Below are positions 49,901-57,749 of a stretch of DNA of 64,000 nucleotides, piece by piece. Source of the stretch: an uncultured Spartobacteria bacterium (lineage in GTDB: Bacteria > Verrucomicrobiota > Verrucomicrobiia > Chthoniobacterales > JAATET01); the NCBI GenBank assembly GCA_938011325.1, contig CALLUD010000007.1:62001-126000 (forward strand). Reading direction: 5' to 3'. Position 1 is the first letter of the stretch; every line of letters starts with the position of its first letter. The position numbers and the translations under genes were made by a program. The notes beneath the pieces are model-generated. The model made no database searches and was not told the origin of the DNA. It saw only the letters and a program-made list of their open reading frames with translations.

Positions 49901-49922
49901 TTGACTGGTCGTCTAGTGACTG
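49901..49922. promoter_or_regulatory. TetR-type operator-like site before the RND adaptor gene
   Basis: The half-site TTGACTG (49901-49907) is followed 16 bp on by TGACTG (49917-49922), with imperfect symmetry ACTGG...CTAGT between them. The same TTGACTG half-site forms the perfect palindrome before tetR. It lies 20-41 bp upstream of the adaptor start codon. Confidence 0.55.
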
Positions 49923-49933
49923 GGCAAAAAAAA

Positions 49934-50542
49934 TCAGGCTGCGACGGGCTGTTTGGCGCCGAGGAGGGCGAGGGTGCCGGGATACATCTGGCGCAGAACC
50001 TCGACGTTGTTCTCGATGCGGGCCTGGGAAAGGGTGCCTTCGATGAAGGCCAGAAGGGCGCGGGCTTTTGCCTTCGGATCGGGAGCGTCGACGAGGCCCT
50101 CGGCGTGGGCGTCGCGAATGGCGCTCTCGTAGTAGCGGAGCTTTCGCTCGAGGATGGAGTGGATCGTGGTCCGGAGCTCCTCGTCGAGCGTGGAAATCTC
50201 GCAACCCAGGGAAAAAATGGGGCATCCGAGCACGGCGCCGTGCTTTTTCACGGACTCCTTGATGAACTCATAGCTGTGTTCGTAATGAACGCGGAAGCGT
50301 TCGAGCGGAGGCAGCGAGGGCGAAAAATCCCGGTCGAGATCCTTGCGATGCTTTTCCCAATCGGCTTCCAAGGCCGCCGAGGCGAGGGCCGACTTGGATT
50401 TGAAGAAATAGTAGAAGCTGCCCTTCTTGACGTTCGCCCGCTCGCAAATCGCATCCACCGACGTCGAACCGTAGCTGTTCTCCCACATGATCTGGAGAGC
50501 AGCATCGGTCAGGCGTTCTTTTGCCGTGCTGATCGGTGGCAT
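49934..50542 (-). CDS. TetR/AcrR-family repressor of the RND pump
   Basis: The 202-residue regulator has an N-terminal helix-turn-helix (LTDAALQIMWENSYGSTSVD, ICERANVKKGSFYYFFKSK) and a divergent ligand-binding domain with CPIFSLGCEIS. It is encoded directly upstream of, and on the same strand as, the adaptor and pump genes. It probably represses them and itself through the two operator-like sites. Inducers are unknown. An A/T run follows the stop codon, so partial termination before the adaptor gene is possible. Confidence 0.92.
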   Translation of the reverse strand: MPPISTAKERLTDAALQIMWENSYGSTSVDAICERANVKKGSFYYFFKSKSALASAALEADWEKHRKDLDRDFSPSLPPLERFRVHYEHSYEFIKESVKKHGAVLGCPIFSLGCEISTLDEELRTTIHSILERKLRYYESAIRDAHAEGLVDAPDPKAKARALLAFIEGTLSQARIENNVEVLRQMYPGTLALLGAKQPVAA

Positions 50543-50561
50543 GGGAGCACCATCGGGGAAT

Positions 50562-50577
50562 TTGACTGAACAGTCAA
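50562..50577. promoter_or_regulatory. Perfect palindrome TTGACTG-AA-CAGTCAA, candidate tetR operator
   Basis: Two 7-bp arms with a 2-bp spacer lie 20 bp upstream of the tetR start codon, in the 60-bp gap after the transpeptidase gene. TTGACT can also act as a -35 element. The half-site is shared with the adaptor-gene site. Confidence 0.65.
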
Positions 50578-50602
50578 CAACGTTTTGCCGCAGGAGTGAC
50601 CG

Positions 50603-51433
50603 TTACTTGATCTCGACCAGGGTGCCGATGGGCACCATCGAGAAAAGCTGCCTGGCGTTTTCCTCCGGGAGGCGGACGCAGCCGTGGGAGGCTGGATAAC
50701 CGGGAACATGCCCGGCGTGCAATCCAAAGTCACCGCACGAGAGCCGCAGGAAGTAGGGCATCTTCGCGTCGTAGATCGTGGACTTCCAATGCCGGTATTT
50801 GTCGGTCACGAGGAACGTGCCGGTGCGCGTGGGGGTGGTGGGTTTGCCGGAGGAAATCGGGGAAAGAAGCAGGATCTCATTGTCCTTCCAAAGAACCGCC
50901 TGCTGCAGCTTGAGATCGACGGTGACGCGGTATCTCGCAGGCTCGGAGTCGGGAGTGATGCCCATCAACAGGCGCATCATGCCGATGTGTCCGCGGCGGG
51001 CGGCCTGCCAGAGCGCGAAGGTCTTGCTCTTTTTCGAGAGGCGCTGGGGATCGGCGCCGGCCAGCAGCAGGAACTTCGCGGCCATCTCGTTGCCGAGCGC
51101 GGCGGCGAACATGAGCGGCGTGTAACCCGGCTCCTTGTGCAGATAGTAATAAAGGTCGCCGTCGGGATATCGCGCTCGCAACGCCGCTGCTTCGGGCACG
51201 TCGGGAAGGCCTCCATTGGGATCGGCACCTTCATTCAACGCCAGCCGGAGGGCCTCTTTATCGAAGTCCGCAATGGCGGTGAACAGGCGCACTGAGAGGA
51301 GATCCGCTTGCGAGGTGGGTTCGGGCGTGGGCGGCGGGGGTTCCTCCTCCGTCGCTTCGGAAAAAAGCGGGATCAGGCACGCTGACAGCATTGCCAGCGC
51401 GCGAAGCGAGCAACCCTTTTGACCAATGGCCAT
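50603..51433 (-). CDS. L,D-transpeptidase (YkuD) with ankyrin repeats
   Basis: The 276-residue exported protein has a signal-like start (LRALAMLSACLIPLF), a Pro/Glu-rich linker, two to three ankyrin repeats (about 45-135; YTPLMFAAALGNEMAAKFLL, ALWQAARRGHIGMMRLL), and a YkuD domain. The catalytic motif is GYPASHGCVRL with C252. It would form 3-3 crosslinks or attach proteins to peptidoglycan. The ankyrin-YkuD fusion is uncommon. The start ATG at 51433 is preferred over the long upstream extension. Its 3' end abuts the tetR operator region. Confidence 0.88.
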   Translation of the reverse strand: MAIGQKGCSLRALAMLSACLIPLFSEATEEEPPPPTPEPTSQADLLSVRLFTAIADFDKEALRLALNEGADPNGGLPDVPEAAALRARYPDGDLYYYLHKEPGYTPLMFAAALGNEMAAKFLLLAGADPQRLSKKSKTFALWQAARRGHIGMMRLLMGITPDSEPARYRVTVDLKLQQAVLWKDNEILLLSPISSGKPTTPTRTGTFLVTDKYRHWKSTIYDAKMPYFLRLSCGDFGLHAGHVPGYPASHGCVRLPEENARQLFSMVPIGTLVEIK

Positions 51434-51507
51434 CGCTTTCCGGAAAAATATCCCTTCTTTCGCAAATCTCCACTGGTTAAACGGAGCTGCGGCCCTTCTC
51501 GCGTGGT

Positions 51508-52656
51508 TCAGCGTTTGGCGGACTTGCCAAATTTCACGACCGGCCGGTCGATCTCGCGGGTTTTCTGGAAGCCCCACGATTCGAGAGTGTCCTCGATCTC
51601 GGGCATGTGCAGGGCGCCCCAGGGCACGATGACGACGTCGTAGTCGTCCAGCGCGGAGCGGATTTCATTCGCGAGGTGGGCGTTGCGGTTCGTGAGAATG
51701 TCGGTCATCACGATGTCCTCGACATCCGCTCCCTGAAACGGGGAGTCCTCCGCTCCGAAGGTCTGCAGCGCCGTTTCGAGCGTGGGGTTCGCGAGGAAAT
51801 GCCCAATCGCCCTCATCATTTCGAGGGTTCGCGGATGAAACGACGAGACATCGACATCGGAATGGCGGAAGTCCGGCTGCGTGACATCGCCGGTCGGCTC
51901 TTGCTTCGCCGGCGGTTTCATCAATATGTCCGCCTCCTGGGCCTGCAGCCCGAGCTTCTCCGCGAGAGGCGCATACGAGAAGTCGCCATCGAACGTGCCC
52001 CTGTCGTCGCGCACGCCTTCCATCAGGACGACCGCGGGCAGTTGCAGCGAAAAGGAATCGCGAACGCTCTCGTAAAACTCGCGGTTGCCGATGTGCATCA
52101 TGCTCACGAGCCGGACGCGTTTGTTTCCCTTTTGAAATTCCCGTTCCTCGAGCAGGAGACCCTTCGGCCGAATCTTCAGATAGCCGTCGGTGGTCGTTTC
52201 GAGAGCAACGCCGATCGCGTTGACCGCACCGGTGACGAGCGTCAGGGGCACGAGGACCATCGTGGCGACGAGAGTGAGCGCGAAATTTCGCCACGTGAAC
52301 GCAGGTGATGGGGTGGCATCGGAAATCGGAGGCCTTTTGAGATGAATGCCGAAAAGCAGAAGGCCGAGCGCGAGTTGCATCCACGATATCACGACGTGAA
52401 CATGCGGCACTTCCAGGAAGGCGAGGGGAAATCCGCCGCAGATGGAGGCCCAGATCAGAAAGAGAATCGGCGGAAGCAGCAGTCGCTTGGGGAGCCGCCG
52501 GTCGAAGGCCATGATGGCGTAGAGGACGAGCGCAAATCCAAAGACCGCCAGCGCGACCACGGGCTGCACGAGGGAAACCGGCTGCCAGTCCACGGAGACG
52601 GACAGAACGCCGTCGACGAGAAAGGCGCAAAGAAAGACGGTGACGAGGCGATGCAT
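51508..52656 (-). CDS. TraB/PrgY-GumN-like membrane protein
   Basis: The 382-residue protein has four or five N-terminal membrane helices (MHRLVTVFLCAFLVDG, VVALAVFGFALVLYAI, LLPPILFLIWASICGG, MQLALGLLLFGI, and one near 165). A soluble domain follows with the TraB/GumN pattern: VRLVSMMHIGN (conserved His), VVLMEGVRDDRG (Glu) and IVPWGALHMPEIED (second His). These residues suggest a metallo-enzyme of the EreA/ChaN/TraB group, but the reaction is unproven. The order (membrane part first) is the reverse of PrgY. The gene starts divergently from the APC permease, 73 bp away. Confidence 0.75.
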   Translation of the reverse strand: MHRLVTVFLCAFLVDGVLSVSVDWQPVSLVQPVVALAVFGFALVLYAIMAFDRRLPKRLLLPPILFLIWASICGGFPLAFLEVPHVHVVISWMQLALGLLLFGIHLKRPPISDATPSPAFTWRNFALTLVATMVLVPLTLVTGAVNAIGVALETTTDGYLKIRPKGLLLEEREFQKGNKRVRLVSMMHIGNREFYESVRDSFSLQLPAVVLMEGVRDDRGTFDGDFSYAPLAEKLGLQAQEADILMKPPAKQEPTGDVTQPDFRHSDVDVSSFHPRTLEMMRAIGHFLANPTLETALQTFGAEDSPFQGADVEDIVMTDILTNRNAHLANEIRSALDDYDVVIVPWGALHMPEIEDTLESWGFQKTREIDRPVVKFGKSAKR

Positions 52657-52729
52657 GGCCGGCAACGACACCCTAGGCACCCTTCGCCGCCTTGCAACCC
52701 GGCTTTTCGTTTCGTGAAAGTCGCATCCC

Positions 52730-54091
52730 ATGCTTCAATCCCCCGCGATGGCGGCGGAAAAAAATACCGGATCCCCAAAGCTTGCCCGCACAATCGGCCT
52801 CGCCGGGGTGGTCGTCTATGGAATCGGCGACATGGTTGGCGCCGGAATTTACGGGACCACCGGCGTGGCGGCAGGGGTCATGGGAAACGCCGTCTGGCTG
52901 GCGTTCGTCGGCTCCATGATCGCCGCGATGCTTACCGGACTTTCCTACGCGTCGATTTCCTCGCGATATCCACGTGCGGCGGGTGCGGCCTACGTCGTGC
53001 ACCGGGCATTTCGCGTGCCGTATCTTTCGTATGTCGTGGGGCTGGCGGTCGTGGCGTCGGGGCTCACGTCCATCGCGACGGGCAGCCGGGTGTTTGCGGG
53101 CTTCGTGCAGCCGTGGGCGGGCGGATTGCCGGTTGTCTCGCTCGCGGTGGGTTACCTGTTGCTGCTGAGCCTGGTGAATTTCCGGGGAATCAAGGAGAGC
53201 CTCGTGATGAACGTTGTCTGCACGGTCGTCGAGGTCGGCGGGCTGCTGTTCATCATTGCCGTGGGTGCGAAGTTCTGGGGCTCGGTGAACTATTTCGAAA
53301 CGCCGGGAGCGATCGATGGAGAGGGGCTTTCCGTCGTGCTCGTGCTTTCGGGAGCGGTGCTCACGTTCTACGCATTCGTGGGATTCGAGGATCTGTTGAA
53401 TCTCGCCGAGGAGACGAAGAATCCCACGCGAAACATGCCGCTCGGCATCGTGCTCGCGCTGGTCGCGGTGGCGGCGCTCTACATTGCGGTCAGCGTTACG
53501 GCGGTGTCGGTGGTGCCATTTCGCGAACTGGCCGACGTGAGCAAGGGCGCACCGACCGAGCAAATCATTGCGCGGGCGGCACCATGGGTTCCTCCGGGGA
53601 TTTTCACGGTGATCACCCTCTTTGCCGTGGCGAACACGGGACTCATGAACAACATCATGGGCTCGCGGTTGATCTATGGAATGGCGCGGCAGGGATTGCT
53701 GCCGTCGGTTCTCGGTCGCGTGCATGCACGGCGCCGGACGCCACACGTCGCGATCGGCGTGCTGTTCGTCGTCATCGCGATTCTTATCCTCAGCGGCAAC
53801 ATCGCGGAACTCGCGTCCGCAACGAGTCTGTTGCTGCTGACGTCGTTCCTCATCGTAAATCTCTCGCTCATCATCCTGCAGCGAAGGCCGGGTGAGCCGA
53901 AGGGAGCGTTCGAGATTCCGTGGATCGTCCCTGCGCTGGGCGCGCTCGTTTGCGTGGGATTGATCGGCAGCCGGCTGTCGAATGGCGACCTTCGCGCACC
54001 GGTGATCGCCGGTGCGGTGCTGCTTGTCATCACCGTGCTGTATTTCCTCACGCGAGGACGCGGGACGGCCGATCCGGAGGGCGTCGAGTGA
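52730..54091 (+). CDS. APC-family amino acid permease
   Basis: The 453-residue transporter has about 12 helices, with the family's first-helix motif VVVYGIGDMVGAGIYGTTG and the block YASISSRYPRAAGAAYVVHRAF. FVGFEDLLNLAEETKNP matches the amphipathic consensus. It resembles cationic or general amino-acid/polyamine antiporters, but the substrate is unknown. ATG at 52730 is used; ATG at 52748 is equally possible. It converges with the maturase gene (19 bp between stops). Confidence 0.9.
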   Translation: MLQSPAMAAEKNTGSPKLARTIGLAGVVVYGIGDMVGAGIYGTTGVAAGVMGNAVWLAFVGSMIAAMLTGLSYASISSRYPRAAGAAYVVHRAFRVPYLSYVVGLAVVASGLTSIATGSRVFAGFVQPWAGGLPVVSLAVGYLLLLSLVNFRGIKESLVMNVVCTVVEVGGLLFIIAVGAKFWGSVNYFETPGAIDGEGLSVVLVLSGAVLTFYAFVGFEDLLNLAEETKNPTRNMPLGIVLALVAVAALYIAVSVTAVSVVPFRELADVSKGAPTEQIIARAAPWVPPGIFTVITLFAVANTGLMNNIMGSRLIYGMARQGLLPSVLGRVHARRRTPHVAIGVLFVVIAILILSGNIAELASATSLLLLTSFLIVNLSLIILQRRPGEPKGAFEIPWIVPALGALVCVGLIGSRLSNGDLRAPVIAGAVLLVITVLYFLTRGRGTADPEGVE

Positions 54092-54110
54092 TCGACCGCC
54101 GCGGGCGCAT

Positions 54111-55367
54111 TTATTCGATCTCCAGTCGCCGCTTCACGTCGGCCGCAAGCCGGTCGATCGCGGGCATGGCGTGCTCGTAGAACGCGCGGTAGCCGGCGCA
54201 CAGCCAGTTGAGGCCGGGCTCGCCATCGGCGGTCCGAAGCAGGCGGTTCTTTGGACACTCGCCCCAGCAGACACGGAGGTATTCGCACCGGCGGCAGGCA
54301 CGTGGAAGCGTCTCCGATTTCGCGTAGGCGAACTTCACCTGCTCCCGTGAGAACACGAGATCGACGAGATCATCGGAGAGGATGTTTCCGCGATAAAATT
54401 CCGGGTAAACAAAGTGATCGCAGGCGTAGACGCCGCCGTCGGCCTCGATCGCGAGGCATTTTCCGCAGAGTTCGGCGGACGTGCAGTTCTGCGCAGGCAG
54501 GCCCGCCCGCTGCGCGACGAGATCCTCGAAAATGCTGACGAAGATTCTGCCCGCGTCGTTGGTGATCCAGCGATCGAAGATTCGAATGAGGAAGTATCCC
54601 CAGTCGTCCGGGTCCACGCTCCACGGCGTGACGATCGAGCGGGAGTCGGGCGCTCCGGCGCGTGGGAGTTCCGTGGGATTCCATCTCCCCGGGGCGACGC
54701 GTTCGAAATCCCGGTGCTCGACGATCGGAATGAACTGCATCCGCCGGGAGCCGATGTCGTTTCGAAGGAAACGATACACGTCGAGCGGACGACGGGCGTT
54801 GTCGCGATGGACGCACGTCAGCGTGTTGAAAGGCACCCGATGCCGGTGCAGTCGCTTCGCGGTCTCGATGACCGCGCGCGATGTCGGCCCGCCACAGTTC
54901 GTCACGCGATGCGCATCGTGAATCTCCGGCGGACCATCCATGCTCAGCCCAACGAGAAAGCGATTCTCCGCAAGAAACTCGCACCACTCGTCGTCGAGCA
55001 GTGTGCCGTTGGTCTGGAGGTCGTTTTCGACGCGCTGGCCGGGACGTGCATGCCGGCGCTGAAACTCAAGAACCCGCCGGAAAAACGGAATGCCGCGAAG
55101 CGACGGCTCGCCACCCTGCCACGAGAATACAACGGGACCGGTGTCGAAAGCCGCGAGCTGCTTTTGGATGAAGGCCTCCAGCGTTTCGTCCGACATTCGC
55201 GTCGGCCTCGGTCCGCCCGGCAAACGCGGCTTCGCGAGATAGAAACAATAGTCGCATCGGAGATTGCACGTGCTGCCGCCCGGCTTCGCCATGAGGTGGA
55301 AGCGATTTCCGCCCAGGCGCGCGGCGGCAAGTGGCGCATCGTATTTGTCGATCGGCGCCACGGTCAT
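54111..55367 (-). CDS. Anaerobic sulfatase-maturating radical SAM enzyme
   Basis: The 418-residue enzyme has the radical-SAM motif C34-x3-C38-x2-C41 (CNLRCDYC) after KPGGST, and a SPASM domain with further cysteines (CTSAELCGKC, YACDH, CRRCEYLRVCWGECPKNR). It would oxidise the active-site Cys or Ser of type I sulfatases to formylglycine in the cytosol without O2. FSWQGGEPSLRG and GLSMDGPPEIHD are typical. No sulfatase is in the window, but Verrucomicrobia commonly carry many. It is transcribed divergently from the small lipoprotein gene. Confidence 0.92.
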   Translation of the reverse strand: MTVAPIDKYDAPLAAARLGGNRFHLMAKPGGSTCNLRCDYCFYLAKPRLPGGPRPTRMSDETLEAFIQKQLAAFDTGPVVFSWQGGEPSLRGIPFFRRVLEFQRRHARPGQRVENDLQTNGTLLDDEWCEFLAENRFLVGLSMDGPPEIHDAHRVTNCGGPTSRAVIETAKRLHRHRVPFNTLTCVHRDNARRPLDVYRFLRNDIGSRRMQFIPIVEHRDFERVAPGRWNPTELPRAGAPDSRSIVTPWSVDPDDWGYFLIRIFDRWITNDAGRIFVSIFEDLVAQRAGLPAQNCTSAELCGKCLAIEADGGVYACDHFVYPEFYRGNILSDDLVDLVFSREQVKFAYAKSETLPRACRRCEYLRVCWGECPKNRLLRTADGEPGLNWLCAGYRAFYEHAMPAIDRLAADVKRRLEIE

Positions 55368-55473
55368 CGCCTTACTTTAAGAGGTGCGGCGAGCGGGAAT
55401 GTTGATCTCGGCCAAGCGCGAGTCGCCTTCCGTGGGAATTGTGCGTCCGGGTGAAATCTGCGACACTCCGCGC

Positions 55474-55935
55474 GTGAAATTCCTGCTCCCCCTTCTCACC
55501 GGCGTCGTTTCGATGCTCCTCGCAAGCTGCCTCGTGGCGCCGGAATCCAGTTCCGGTGGTCTTGGTGCGACGACCGTGCGCGACACGAATGTCGATGCGA
55601 TCAACGCCGCCGCGCAGGCCGTGTTTGCCGAATACGGTTACCAGCCCGGACCGATTGTCTACCCGGAATCCATTTCGTTCGACAAACCGGCGGGTGCCTT
55701 CGGTGAGCTGATGTATGGCGGCTTCGACGAGACGACGACCTTTCGCGTGACGCTCGTGACCACGCAGCTTCCGGGCACGAACGACTTCCGCTTGAGCACG
55801 CGGGTTTCCCATGTGACGGATGCAGGGCAGGCGGGATTCGAGGACAGCACTCGCATGTCCGGCGTGTGGTCGGCGGAGTTTGGTCCGATCCTGAAGAAGA
55901 TTGCTGCCCAGGCACAGGGCGCTGGTGGCATTTGA
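55474..55935 (+). CDS. Small lipoprotein of unknown family
   Basis: The 153-residue protein starts at GTG 55474 with a lipoprotein signal (KFLLPLLTGVVSMLLASC, lipobox LASC), which decides the start over an upstream ATG at 55384. The mature part has a Ser/Gly linker and an alpha-beta pattern with VFAEYGYQPGP and FDETTTFRVTLVTTQL. I recognise no family. It is divergent from the sulfatase maturase (106 bp). A short GC hairpin (GCCCC-GGC-GGGGC near 55950) follows. Confidence 0.65.
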   Translation: MKFLLPLLTGVVSMLLASCLVAPESSSGGLGATTVRDTNVDAINAAAQAVFAEYGYQPGPIVYPESISFDKPAGAFGELMYGGFDETTTFRVTLVTTQLPGTNDFRLSTRVSHVTDAGQAGFEDSTRMSGVWSAEFGPILKKIAAQAQGAGGI

Positions 55936-56097
55936 TCCCGCAGGGCGCCCCGGCGGGGCACGACTCCCGGACGTCGGAGCTACAGGCCTGGAGCTAAGGT
56001 TGTGTGCGGCATTTCTGCGCGGCATTCGGCGGGCACATTCCGGAGCCATGATCGTTGCGTCATCGCACCGGTGAACGACGCGCAATGAATGGCGGAG

Positions 56098-56137
56098 GGC
56101 GTTGTCAAAGCATGCGGACTTGATTAAACGCAACCGC
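56098..56137 (+). repeat. Upstream copy A of the duplicated promoter block
   Basis: GGCGTTGTCAAAG, then a GCGGACT segment and GATTAAA, then the start codon. The same order occurs at 57712-57749. TTGTCA (56102-56107) could be -35 and TAAACG (56125-56130) -10, spaced 17 bp. Confidence 0.6.
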
Positions 56138-57631
56138 ATGCGCCGCCCTTTTTTCCTGCTGCACCTTTCCGCTCTGCTTTTCGCCGGGGCGGCGCCGTCT
56201 TCTGCGCAAACCTTTGTGCCTGCTCCGATGCCGGCTTTGTTGAGGAAGGCGGGCCTTCCTCCCACGGTGCGCTTCGGTTACGTCACTGTCCCCGCGAACC
56301 GGGCGATGATTAATGGACAGAAGATCCAGATCGCGGTGGCGATCCTTCCCGCGAGGGAATCGCCGAAGAAGCCGGACCCGATCTTCTTTCTGCAGGGCGG
56401 GCCGGGAGGGGCCGCCACCTTGGTGGCTGGCGATCCCGTGTATTCCCTGCTCTCCAGGGATCGCGATGTCGTCTTCATTGACCAGCGGGGGTGTGGGTTC
56501 TCGCGACCGTTTCTGGGTGCGGCTTCCAATGATGTGACCGTTCCATTCCGTCCGATCGCTCGTGCCAGGGCCCGCTTCCGCGAGCGTGGAATTCCTCTTG
56601 CGAGCTTCAATACGCCGGAGAATGCAGCGGACGTCGAGGCGGTCCGGAAGGCGCTCGGCTATGGTCAAATCAACCTGTTGGGCAGCTCCTACGGGACGGT
56701 GCTCGCACAGCAGGTGATGAGTGATTTTCCACACAGACTCCGGTCGGTCGTGCTGAGCGGAGTGGTGCCGCTGCGTGGCTGGGACCTTGTGCCCGGCAAT
56801 CAACTTGTGCAGATGGATGGCCTGCGCGGCCTGTTTCGCGACGTGCGACGCACGCGGCGCGATCGGCGTTCGTTTCCGGCCCTCTCCTCGCGGTATAATG
56901 AGGTGATTGCGCGGCTTCTGGAGCGGCCGGTCATCCTCCGTCATCGCAGACAGAAGATCCGGCTCGATGCGTTTTCGTTTCAAAATGCGCTGATCGTGCT
57001 CCTGCAGACACCGCAAACGGTCCGCTATGTTCCGTTGCTCATCGAGGCCGCGTGGGAAGGACGCTACGAGCAGGTGGGGCCGTATCTTTACCCGCCGATG
57101 CGGCCGGGCGACCGCGGTCTCGCATTCGGGATGTTTCTTTCCGTCGTGTCTCACGATTTCCGGGCGCCGGGAACCCATCGCCATGCGCTGGCACAAGTCG
57201 ATCGACTGCCCAATGGTCCCTTCAAGACGATGACCCGTTACACCGTCGACCGCCTCACCAAGGCGCTCGACCGCTGGCCGGTGGCCTACGATCCGGGCGC
57301 GATCCGGCCGCCGTTTGGCAGTGCGGTGCCAACTTTGCTCGTGCAGGGAGACATGGATGCGCAGACACCGCCGAAGGGCGGAACGGACGCCGCGCGGCTG
57401 CTTGGTTTGAAGAATGCGTTTGTGATGTCGTTCCCCCGCAGTGGCCACGCGACCGGTCTTTCCGAAGGGCCGGCGTGCGACGCCATTCGTCAGTTTTTTG
57501 ACACGCCGAATCGGCGACCGATCGTCAATCTGGCCCCGCTTCGGAAACGGCACTTCTACCTCACGAGATTCCCGCAGCGCTCCCGCACGAAGGCGATGCG
57601 CCCGGTGGTTCCCGTGGCCTCGTTGCCTTGA
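56138..57631 (+). CDS. Secreted alpha/beta-hydrolase, peptidase S33-like (copy 1)
   Basis: The 497-residue protein has a signal peptide (FFLLHLSALLFAGAAPSSAQ) and an S33 architecture: FFLQGGPGG oxyanion loop (about 84-91), FIDQRGCGFS, nucleophile S184 in LGSSYGT, catalytic Asp in VQGDMDAQTP, and His in RSGHATG. A helical cap lies between about 215 and 380. It resembles proline iminopeptidase/TAP-type exopeptidases; the substrate is unknown. The ATG at 56138 gives the signal peptide. The C-terminus is basic. The neighbouring gene is a tandem duplicate. Confidence 0.88.
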   Translation: MRRPFFLLHLSALLFAGAAPSSAQTFVPAPMPALLRKAGLPPTVRFGYVTVPANRAMINGQKIQIAVAILPARESPKKPDPIFFLQGGPGGAATLVAGDPVYSLLSRDRDVVFIDQRGCGFSRPFLGAASNDVTVPFRPIARARARFRERGIPLASFNTPENAADVEAVRKALGYGQINLLGSSYGTVLAQQVMSDFPHRLRSVVLSGVVPLRGWDLVPGNQLVQMDGLRGLFRDVRRTRRDRRSFPALSSRYNEVIARLLERPVILRHRRQKIRLDAFSFQNALIVLLQTPQTVRYVPLLIEAAWEGRYEQVGPYLYPPMRPGDRGLAFGMFLSVVSHDFRAPGTHRHALAQVDRLPNGPFKTMTRYTVDRLTKALDRWPVAYDPGAIRPPFGSAVPTLLVQGDMDAQTPPKGGTDAARLLGLKNAFVMSFPRSGHATGLSEGPACDAIRQFFDTPNRRPIVNLAPLRKRHFYLTRFPQRSRTKAMRPVVPVASLP

Positions 57632-57711
57632 GATTGCACGGAAAGGACATCCACCCAACTCCCGGTCGATCTTCACCCCGGCGAGGGCGACGACTGGCGG
57701 AGAGTGGTGGC

Positions 57712-57749
57712 GGCGTTGTCAAAGTGGGCGGACTGGATTAAAGGCACGC
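57712..57749 (+). repeat. Upstream copy B of the duplicated promoter block
   Basis: The same elements as copy A: GGCGTTGTCAAAG, GCGGACT and GATTAAA, 10-12 bp from the start codon, showing that the duplication included the promoter. TTGTCA is at 57716-57721. Confidence 0.6.

Noticed and set aside
49921..49934. T-run after tetR as an intrinsic terminator
   Set aside because: The minus-strand U8 follows the stop codon, but no convincing stem precedes it.
47635..50046. An 803-codon plus-strand open frame
   Set aside because: It is antisense to the RND pump and adaptor and has no recognisable domain.
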